The position numbers and the translations under genes were made by a program. 64,000 bases of DNA from positions 19,839,832 through 19,903,831 of the forward strand of contig NC_092649.1 of assembly GCF_032118995.1 (NCBI RefSeq), read 5' to 3'. Of this stretch, positions 1 to 20,400 are shown piece by piece. The notes under the pieces were generated by a model. It was not told the origin of the DNA, searched no databases, and was given only the letters and a program-made list of their open reading frames with translations. This DNA comes from Asterias amurensis. Taxonomy: Eukaryota; Echinodermata; Asteroidea; Forcipulatida; Asteriidae. Each line of letters opens with the position of its first letter. The first letter of the stretch is position 1.

Positions 1-221
1 TAACATAGTCTTTGAGGATATTAAAAGACTTCAGGCATCTGAAAGCACACAAATTTGTGCAGCAAAGAACAATTTTTTTCGTTCATTATTCTCTTGCAAC
101 TTTGATAACCAATTGAGTCAAAGTTCTCACAGATTTGTCATTTTATGCATGTGTTGGGAACTGGGATGCACTCAGTGAAAATACTGGTCTTTGACAGTTA
201 CCAAAGGTATCCAGTGCCTTC
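1..221. mobile_element. Right part of a family-A foldback/MITE copy cut by the window edge
   Basis: The segment matches the right half of the family-A repeats found elsewhere in the window (for example 26671-27053): a block resembling ctcgcaactt-gatgaccgattgag, then cacaggtttgttattttatgcat, then a tgacaattacc...tccagtgcctt end. The left half lies outside the window. It is non-coding. Confidence 0.7.
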
Positions 222-1139
222 AAATGTGCATGGAAATGATGTCGCTATGATTTTGACAGAGCATGTTTTTTGCAGACCGAATGCCAATACTGAGTATAGT
301 AGCAAATGATGATATTTAAGAGCAATTTATAATGTTTGTGCAGCAATTTGCTTTGCTATACATGGTAGGCTATGTGCATAGGAAAAGCAGAAAATGTAAC
401 AGCTGAGAAAGTAGTAGCAGGACAGTTCTTTTCAGAACCAAGTAGTCTCCCAAATTCCGAAATGTACTCCGCGGCAGTAGAATTAATAGCAAAACAAGTT
501 CACAAGAACAAACCTCTAAAGCAGAGATACTCGTGGTGTGACAGCAAACTGTGAAGCAGTGAAAGTTTAACCACGTGCAAAAGTTTTGAGCAGAGTGAAA
601 GGTAGAAGAAACAAAATAGTGGACCGCAGATTGCAATTAAAATAGAGCATTTGATTTATACTTAGTTGTAAGGCTACCCGCTACAAGAAAATTAAAGCAA
701 TGAAACCAAAAAGTTGACTGTGTTAACCTCAGCACAAAATCAACAATTGCTTATTTCCCGTCTTCAAAAAAGTTTTACCTATTACATGCATATCCTTCAT
801 CAATCAGAACCATTAAGATGACGTTTACTAGATTTAGGGTTGGGAAAAAAAAGAAGACCATTACGTTTGCTCATGTTAATTTAAAGTTTGTTAGCGGGAG
901 TCAATACTGAGAAAATCACCTTCTATGTTGGAACTGTTTGGTGTGGATGCTAATGTAGGGCTAAGCAGAGGATGAACTGATAAATTAAAATGGACAGGAA
1001 GAAAATGAGGTTCTGCCGAAGGTGGCGACAACTTGTTGACATTAGAGGGCGAATAATGAGGTAAGCAATTGAGACATGGGCAGGATGGGTGTTGGATTTA
1101 AAAAAGGTGCAAGTCTCTGTGAACCCCTCATCTTTACCT
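222..1139. other. Gene-free flank
   Basis: AT-rich sequence with only short chance frames. I see no conserved protein, RNA gene or recognisable repeat. Confidence 0.5.
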
Positions 1140-1955
1140 GTGTGCCCCTCATTATCACCTTGACCCTTGGTCTTTGCCTCATGGTGCCCCATGGTCAATG
1201 CCTCATGGTGCCCCTTGGTCTTTGCCTCATGGTGCCCCTTGGTCTTTGCCTCATGGTGCCTTTGGTCTTTTCATCATGGTGCCCCTTGATATTTGCCTCA
1301 TGATGCCCCTCTGGTCTGTGCCTCATGATGCCCCTCTGGTCTGTGCCTCATGGTGCCCCTTGGTCTTTGCCTCATGGTGCCCCTTGGTCTCAGTCTCATG
1401 ATGCCCCTCTGGTCTTTGCCTCATGGTGCCCCTTTGTCTTTGCCTTTTAATGCCCCTTGATCTTGCCTCATGGTGCCCCTTGGTCTTTGCCTCATGGTGC
1501 CTTTGGTCTTTTCATCATGGTGCCCCTTGATATTTGCCTCATGATGCCCCTCTGGTCTTTGCCCCATGGTGCCCCTTGGTCTTTGCCTCATGGTGCCCCT
1601 TGGTCTCAGTCTCATGATGCCCCTTGGTCTTGCCTCATGGTGCCCCTTGATCTTTGCCTCATGGTGCCCCTAAATCTTTGCCTCTTGGTGCCCCTTGGTC
1701 TTTGCCTCATGTTGCCCCTTGGTCTTTTCATCATCCCTTTAGTCTGTGCCCCACGGTCTTTGCCTCATGGTGCCCCTAAATTTTTGCCTCATGGTGCCCC
1801 TTGGTCTTTGCCTCATGGTGCCCCTTGGTCTTTTCATCATGGTGCCCCTTAATCTTTGCCTCGTGGTGCCTCTTTGGTTTGTGCCCCACGGTGCCTCATG
1901 TTCTTTGCCTCATGGTGCCCCTTGGTCTTTTTCCCATGGTGCTCCTAAAACTTTG
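1140..1955. repeat. Minisatellite, 24-bp unit (about 30 copies)
   Basis: Degenerate direct copies of a 24-bp unit of the form tttgcctcatggtgcccctt plus ggtc. Variants such as cctctggtct and cttttcatca recur in blocks, which suggests local duplication of groups of units. Because 24 is divisible by three, several frames on both strands stay open and encode repeating MVPLGLCL-type or RPRGTMRQ-type peptides. These are repeat artefacts, not genes. The array starts about 100 bp past the SLC35E3 stop codon, so it may lie in that gene's 3' UTR. Confidence 0.93.
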
Positions 1956-2054
1956 CTTCACAAATAGAGGCAAAAATGAGATTTTCAGCATGTTGTGGCT
2001 GCAACTGATGTTGGCCCGATACCAGCAACTGGTCAAAAATAAATGTTTTACTTA

Positions 2055-11456
<9,402 letters not shown>

Positions 11457-14400
11457 ATGCCTGTGAGAAACAAGGTATGTACGCCGTGTGAAGATCGACC
11501 ACCGACCCACAAAAAAAATAAAACTTTTTATTTTTGTATACAAACCATGCATATTGATATTGTTGATTTGCTAGTGCAGGCAGTGGGTCGGGTTGCTGTA
11601 GCTTTTTCAAATATTAATTCAAGTAAATGTTTGCTACAAATCGCAACATAAAGTTAAACCGTACATACCTTGCCTATAACATAAGTATAATGTATGTCAT
11701 TGCTGTATATAATTTATACAAATGTATTAACATAATATTACTTTTGAGTTTTGTTTGCTCGTACCCCCATCCATGATAAAATATTGTAAATAATGAATAA
11801 TAAAAAGTAACCCAGACCATCTCACTTCTCAGACAGAGTCATATAAATATTTAATAACACTATTCATTAATAATGATTTATAAAAAGGAAAGGGGTTTCC
11901 GTTAATTTTGTTCTTACAGTTACACTTGCCGGCCGGTCGAGTCGAGTCCCAACACAACAAGTCTTTAGTATGTTAGTATTTAAAAAGTATTATGACTTGT
12001 GATGGGCTCTGCAAAAATGAGTCACAAGGGCCAAAGGGGGACAATTGACTTTTGGGGTTTTGTACATGGCTGAAAAGCTAAAAGAGCATACAACAAGCTT
12101 GCTTCATTTTGACATATCTTACACACTTGTGAGATGTTTGGTTCAAAAGTTATGACTTTTTGATGCGTCAAAACGAAACCAAGTCCAACCGTTCTCCCAA
12201 GAAAGATATGAAGTAAAAACGAAATGCACATTTTGTTTTGTTTTGGAAGGCATTGAGTGAGTATAAAAAGAAGTTCAGATGGCATGAGTCGGTCAAATCC
12301 TCCTCCTTCAAACCGTCTCCTGAACAGAAATCATCATTTGCTGGTCTGTCCTCTGCTGATCTTGGTAAGTGAAGTTACTCATACCAAAAGGGCCTCATTT
12401 TATAGAGCTGGCTTTAAATTAAAGCACAACAATAAGCTTAGCAAAACAAAATAGTGCTATAAAGGTTACCAGTTTTACAATTTGTGTCTGGTATCCTGCT
12501 CATTATTGCTAAGCATGGATTTTATAAATGGTGTTAAATTTCTGCTTTACAGCAGCACTATGAAATCGGGCCCAGGTCTGGAAAAACATGCAAGCTAGGA
12601 AGGTCCTGGTCAAAAAGCTTTTGGTCTTGGCATTGGTGGCCCTTCAAAACTCTTCAAAGATTTTCCAAAAGGAAGCACCCTTATGTGAAGTGAAAATGGC
12701 CTTGCTCTCTCAAAGATGAAATTCCTGGTTGTCTTACCATGGAGGAAAACACAGGCCTAAAACTTCACTGAGGCAACAGAGCCAAACTTGCCTCTCTACA
12801 CGCTGTTTATTTCACTGTTTTCTCCAAAGTGCAATGCCCTGTGGGAGTCAAAGTCCTTGATATCCTAAACAGGACTGTTCCAAATGTCCCAAAGGGGTGA
12901 AGTCACATTTTTTTTTCTTTTTAGGGGGTTGAATAGTGTTTTTAACAATGCACAAATTTGTACAGACAAACAGACCTACCTAGATCTGAAACCTTAGTTA
13001 TAAAGTAAACCTCTATCAAAATGCTACTGCTGTGGCCAATAGACCTTTATCACGCTGTCACCGTCTTGGTCATGTTCTCTGTATCCACTGTAATGAATGC
13101 TAACATTCATTGCGCAAACATGGCACCAGACTACTATTTCGTCCAGCCTCAGTTTGGTTGCAATGAGTTGGAATGGAGTAGAATCAAGATGGCCACACCG
13201 TGATAAAGGTCTATACTCACTGGCTAAGTAGTTTTATGTGTGGACTGTGGATTAGAAAACAGTTTTTTTTTTGTCTGTGGATACACAGGTCAGCAAGAAC
13301 CACCCCTCCAGCGCAAACGCTACCCTCTACAAAATGACTCAAAGCTGACGTATACAACAAAGCAGATCTTCGGAGATGCGCCTGGATCTGATGATGACCT
13401 AACAAAGAGAAAGCCTCGAGCTGGAGGAGGCGGAGTACCAGTGATGGGGCCACCGATGAAGACCTTTAAGATTAGAGGCAACGAGGAGACAGGATCTAAG
13501 ACACAAAAGTGAGTTCAGCTTCTCTTATTGATGATGTTTTTCTTTTCCTTTGTTTAAATTATTTCATAAAAAGTTAGTACAAAGTTGGTTAAACAGCAGA
13601 AACTGTTAATTTGTTCAAGAACCTTGCTTATGGCACCACAGCAAAAGCATGGGATACCGGCAATAGACCGATCCATTAGGCTGTGCCCAATAGACCGATC
13701 CTTTAGGCTGTGCCCACGGCGCACGTGCGAACAGGTTAGCCTCTCCAAAGCCATTCTGCACAACTCTGCCGCGCGTAGGATTTTATTTGTCAGAATTTTG
13801 GTTGCGCACTGGGTTGTGATTGGTCAATACGCAATGGGGCGGAGCTTAATGGATTGGTCTGTTGCTGTGGGTGCAGTGGTTGTTTTGAGGCCTGATGTAT
13901 TTAGGTCATTCAGGATCGGTGTGATGTGCTATCTAACATTGGACGGGGTAACAATTCTAGCTGCAACATTTTGAAGGCAAGACAAACAAATCATTTGATT
14001 ATCAGAAGAGTTTTCTGTTTTCTGAGCCGAAAATTTCAGACACATTTTGGCTGTATTATTGATTTTCTATTAGGTGTATTCCAATGGATTTCACTTATTT
14101 TAAGCAAAATGAAAGTGTGACCGTTAAAATATTGCAAATAGAGAATAACTTTCACTCATCTAATTGCGTTTTTTGTTGACAGATTATTGAGGACCAAACC
14201 TGACAAAGAGACAATAAAAAACAAGACCTACGCCCCCTCAAGTTTCAAACCTGGAACCATGCCAGCAGAAAAGGAACCTGCGCCAAACCAAACATCCAAT
14301 GTCAACAACAACAAAGATGTTGTCTCAAGTAACAACAGAGTTGCCAGTGACGTGAATCAAAACGTATCCAAGTCAACGCATAAACATAACACAAAGGTAA

Positions 14401-17400
14401 GTTTGACCAAGTGTTCATAGTATTTCCCATTCTTTTCTTCTTAATGGGATTGCCTTACATCACTAGCCTGGGACGACCACTTCAAGGTGAGGCCTACACC
14501 TAACTAATTTAACTAATTTGGGTGGTTGACCACCAAGGGCACGTCACCACCTTCTCCTGGGGTTGGTACAGGGTTACCCCCTACACAGTCTTTAAGGATG
14601 TAGGCATGGGTATAATCCACTAGGAAAATGGCTGGTAGAGCAGAGTGCACTACTAAATTGGGGAATTTAGGCCTATAAGTTTTTGATTTCATTTTGCTGT
14701 TAAGGGCTTTGAGTCATGCCAATTCATATTGTGCTATATAAATACTCTTTTCTGGCTCAAAAGTAACGCAGGCTTGTGATCTGGCAGAATTTTTCCTGCG
14801 TTCAGGATTGTTCTTGTGTCCGAATGTTGCCTTTGTTTTCTTGATGTTTCTTTAAAAAGTGTTTGTTTGTTGACTGGTGTTTTTTTTTTGTTCCTGCAAC
14901 CGAATGTTGCTTCGCACTCTTGATGGTTCTTTGAGAAGTGTTTGTTTGTTTACTGGTATTTTGTTTGTTGTTCTTGCAGCCTAACGTTGCTTTGCACCTT
15001 TGATGGTTCTTTGAGAAGTGTTTGTTAACTTGTATTTTGCTTGTTAATCTTGCAGCCTAATGTTGCCATGCAGTATCAAGCAGGTATTCGAGAGACGAGG
15101 CCCAAATCGGCCAAGTATCTATCGGAGTATCAGAGGAACTTTGAATGGATGAATCCTCACCCCAAGGAATCACCGCTCATGGCTGCTGACCAGGTAGGCT
15201 AAGGTCTTGTCCCAATTAGCGGCTAGGTATCTGCGACATCATGTGTTGAAGTGTAGGACATCCTTAGTAATGCCCTTAGCAGCAGTGGTAGTCGTAGCTG
15301 TAATTTCCAATTTGGATACAGCCTTATATTAGACTTGCCAAACTACAATGCCCTCAGCAACAGTCGTAGGCGTGGCTCTGTAATCGCCAATTCGGATACA
15401 GTCTAACATTAGACTTGCCCCAGAACAATGCCGTTAGCAACAGTCGCAACCGTAGTTATAATCCCCAATTCGGATACAGCAGGTATGCTAATATTAGACT
15501 TGCACCAGTACCATGACTACTGAGCAGGTATGTTATCATAGACTTGTTTCAGTCCCACGGCTACTGACAACAGGTGTACAGTTTGTATCGCATAATGGTA
15601 CCAGGCTTTGCCTATTTAGAGGTTGCTACATACAAAATGTTGCTCGGAACCAAATGATGTAGTCTTTTGGTCTGGTTAAATCCAATTTAAGTGTTCACTT
15701 GTGACCAATCGATGTTAATCAAAATCTCACTCGCAAACGGCTTATTATGCTTTTGGTGGTTGTTAAATTGAGAATTATTTGTATAAATTCAGATTTTGAA
15801 ACAATTTTTCTTGAATTTCAGATGATTCATAAATCCAATGCCAATGTGGCGCCATTCATCCCCGACAAGGTTCCCCGTCAGAGTGAATATAAAATGAAGT
15901 TTAAGTCATGGTCACCGGGGAAGCAGCCGGTATCCACACACCAACAGCAGCTAATGGACAATGCTGAGAGAGAGATTAAAGCCAAGTACCGACTGAAAAC
16001 AAAGGTGAGGTCTGCTGGTCAATTCTTTAAAGAGTTTTGCTACCTTTTGTACGACACGAACATCCACAGATTTACATTAAACACTGAAGATAAGGATGGT
16101 GGTAAGCTTCCCTTAAAATATTACTTGCTGAGGTACTGTAGTAAGAAACGAGTAAAACAATGTCGCGAAAATAATTTTCGTCTCGGGGGACACAACATCT
16201 TTTCACACATTTAAGACACTTCTGAAAGCCCACTTGTGTCAGGAGGCCTACCATCAATGACCTATTTATTTCTTCTGTGCCTCTGCTATTGAGCAAACCT
16301 TTGATTTAGGTGCTTTATAAAACGATTGATTGATTGATTTATTGATTGATTTATTGATTGATTTATTGATTGCTGTCTGCTGGGGCAGACCACAAATGGG
16401 ACTGTTGTGAATTGCCTGCAAAGTTTTCACTCACATTTTGGTGAGCGTGTGATTACCAAAATCAAACTCAAGTATCTCTTGTCGTTATGATTCCACAGAG
16501 CAAGAAGTCTAAACGTTCCAGTTTAACCCCAGACAAGATGAGACCAGCCGGGGTTCCATCAGTGTATGCCCACGATGATCTCCGATTACTGAAATCAGCT
16601 GAGAATCCAACTAAACCATTCTTCCCACATTCCACAACTATCAGGTGAAGATACATAGGTTGCAATACGCGTCATCAACCGCCATCTTTGATGTAAAACA
16701 ATGGAAAAGTGCACGTGTGTACGCAATGCTAGTGACTCTCAGTCAATGGTAGCTCTTCACGCTTGCACAATTCATCAAATGTGGCGGCCGATAACGGCTA
16801 CTGCTATCCATCTATTGATTCTTGCAGCATTTTCCCTTAAAGGGAAGGTCCACGTTTGATAATAGTGGTCGAGCTGGATAAGAGCATGGAACTCGAGCTC
16901 TGGGGTTTCTGTTCAGCAAAGTGTGGGTTTGAGTTCTGGTCATGACACTAGTGTCCCTGTCTGCCCCCGTTACGTTCAAATAGCTTTGACATCATTCTAG
17001 GGGCTCACCCCGGTCAGCCCCAGTGCCCTGCTTGTGGAACGGATCACTTGAGAATGGCTCGAGGTGCATGACATCACCACGAGAGGGCAAGTGATTGTGT
17101 GTTTAGCTCTTGTCAGGGGATCACCTGAATGAACACCGCAGGGTCAACACAGGGAAGCTAATTGAACACACCCTATAGTTGCTTCTCTCCACCCAGGGGT
17201 AATTAGCTACCTTAGATGGTTCTTGCGATTGATTTAGCTTAGTAGCAAATATTTGTTGCACTGGCTGTATACTCCCCATGGAGCTGAGATGATATAAAGT
17301 GGTAACAACATAGGCTACTAACAGAATTATTTTCAAATGATAAATCAAAATCAAATGACACAGAGTTGTCGATCGACTCTTTTTGCTTGATCGCATCACA

Positions 17401-20400
17401 TTTGATCATTTTCACAACATTTCTTGAAAATTTTCAGGAGATGGAAGTCAGAGTATGCATCAAACTTCCACGAGCCAGAATTATATCGTTATGAAAATGG
17501 TATATGGAAGGGTGCTAACCCCCCTCACGTTGCACCCAAAGATGATAACTCACTGGATAAACAACCGAAAGAGACAAGGGACTCTAGACCAAACTGGTTT
17601 GCTGAGGTCAGTATCTTTGGTATTATATGGAAAGTTTTGTGGTAACACCATGTAATGACTATCTCTAATGAGGTTGGGTGGTTCTAAAAAGAACCGTTGG
17701 TTTCAACTCCACGTTTCAATCAGTGTGCTCTGATAGTCGTCTGGAGAAAGCTGATCGGAGCATACTGATTTAAACGTTGAGTTGATTCACACCCCAACTC
17801 GTTAGAGATAGTCATTACATGGTGTTACCGCAAACCTTTCCGTATCGTAATTTCACCATGCAAAGTTTCAAAACCTACTTATCTTAGGTATTGTCGACTT
17901 TGTGACATATGCATCTTTAGGGTGTCATGGCCGAGTGTTTAAGAGCATCGAATTCAAGTTCTGGTAGATTAGCCATCAGAGTGTGGGTTAGAATCCCAGT
18001 CATGACACTTGCGTACCTGAACTAGATGCTTTACTAAAATTGCTTCTCTTCATCCAGGGGTATAAATTGGTACCTGCGAGGGTAGATGTTTATTTTGTGT
18101 ATGAAAAGCCTTCTGAACGTCACAGTTGCCCGGGGTTGTATACTCCCCAGGGAGCTCAGAAAGATTAAGGAATTTTATTGGCCCAATGACAAGGGTTGTA
18201 GTGTAAAGCACATTGAGTCAGTTATTGTAAAATGCACTATTTAAGAACTTGCACCATTCTTCCTTGCTGATGGTTCTGTGTTTCCTTCCCTAGGTCTTAG
18301 AGCTTCGTCAGAAGGCTGAGGACTATCGTAAGAGAGCACAAGGTACCCACTTCTCTCGAGAACACGTGGCTCAAATCTTAGCCAATCAGGCCAGACTCTG
18401 GGATGAAAGCAGTACCACGACGAGTACAGTCAGTTCATTATCGGCGCCCTCTGTTGACACTGGACTCAAAGTCAGGTAGGTAGTCGGAGCTGGAATTTGG
18501 AGGGAATGACACAAGTCTACAGGATGTTGGGAACATGGCCCAATTTGGCTCTGCTTACCGTAAGCAAAGAATTGGCACCATATGGAAGCAGGGAATTCTG
18601 CGCTTACGTCAAGCGTAATGGACAGGTTAACAGTGAATTTTGGCTTTTTCACACTAAAAGTTTCTAGACACTTTTGAACCTAGCGCAGTATGGCGCTTGA
18701 TTGTAAGCTGAGAATGGTGATCGTTAGGGCAGAACTCGACAGTAATCAGAGCCGTGAAATTGGACTCTGATCATTGTATCAGTCTTGTTGATGGGGAACA
18801 TTGTACATTGAGACACTCAACAAATGAATTTCATTTCCACAGGAAACCTAATGACAAACCACAGCCTGTAAGTCAACCAGGGGATTCCCCACCTGTCAGG
18901 AGACGTTTAGCTTGGCCATTAAATGGGAGAAATGACAACAAAGAATCCCAACCAGCAGCTGACGATGAATCAAGGTAAAGTCTTGTTGTTATCAATAGCA
19001 GTTTGAGGCAGTTTGAATTCTTTATCATAAATTTTTAAGTTTTAATCTAGATGCTATCCTTCAAATACGATCGCCAGTCTGTAATATTACTACAAATTTA
19101 CAACAATTTCATTTTCAAGTAGCATTGGCAGTATTCCAACCCCAGAGGGCTACAAGGGCTCAGTGACCCCAAGCTCGGACGAGGTTGACCTCATTGAGGA
19201 ACAGGGGAGGCTACCCACACCGAGGTTGCGAGATGAGGGGGTGTCAAAAAGGCATCATTTGGACCGCACCACTCCAGCCACAGGTAACATTTCTTTCCTC
19301 TTATTTGCAAGAATTGGTTCATTGGAAAAAGCAAACTTGTGGTGTCATGTGGCCTAGCCGTTCAGAGCACCAGACTCAAACTCTGATGTTTCTAATCAGT
19401 AGAATGTGGGGGGGGGGGGAGGGGGGAGTCCCGGTCTTGACAATTGTGTCCTTAAGCGAGACACTTAACCCTTTTTCTTCGTCATTCGGATTGGAGGTAA
19501 AGCCGTTGATTTTGTGTTTCGTAATACATTCAAAAAATACCTGTTCACTTAGAATCGATAAGAGAAGGGGGGTTTGTCCCTGTGTTTCAAACACTTCCAA
19601 AAAACCTGTCTAGAAGTAAATGAGAAACACTTTAAGATGCCTGTAGATAATATGCTATATAAAAACCCATTACTATTAATTTTTTAATACAACAGGAGGA
19701 GCCATCTTAACATCACCTCAACCAAAGCGAAGTTCAGCGATACCGGACGAACCTTCACCTGTAACCACTCACCAACACCAAGCTGTGGATCCATTGAAGA
19801 AAACAAGCCAACAAGGTTTGTCTAATAATAGAGTTATGGACAACAATTTTCTTTGCAGTTTAAAGCTAGTGTTAGGGTCAGTGTTTGACAACTTTACCCT
19901 TTAATCACTGCGGTGTACTGCGGCCGAGCAGTCTCGGGCGTTGGACTCAAGTTCTGTAATTTACAGAATGTGGGTTCGAATCCTGGCCTGGTCACTCGTG
20001 ACACTTGAGTCCTCGAGTAAGGTACTTTATCATAATTGCTTCTCACCAACCAGTAGAAATGGGTATTGTCAAGAGACGGGGAGTAACCTGCCATGGACTG
20101 GCATCCTGTCCAGGGGGAATAGAAATATTGTCAAGTGTTTTTTTGCCAAGGAAACCTGATATAAACATCAGCCTGATGAGCCATATTGGCTTGGGACAGA
20201 CTTTACTTTATTTGAGTCACTGGCTGCCTGAAATCGTATTAGATTAAAATAAAAAAATAAAAAACACTTTGTATCTTGGACTCAAAGTCATGTAGGACAT
20301 CTGGGCTCAAATTTGGAGGGAACATTCACAAGTTTTTACTTGACTAGAGTTGTTTTCACAAGACTAGAATTTAGCCTTTCAGAAAGGCTCAAGTAGAATT

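Noticed and set aside
18754..18978. Start of a separate gene at 18754
   Set aside because: The frame is intron sequence running into MDM1 exon 10; the splice acceptor at 18842 and phase fit MDM1.
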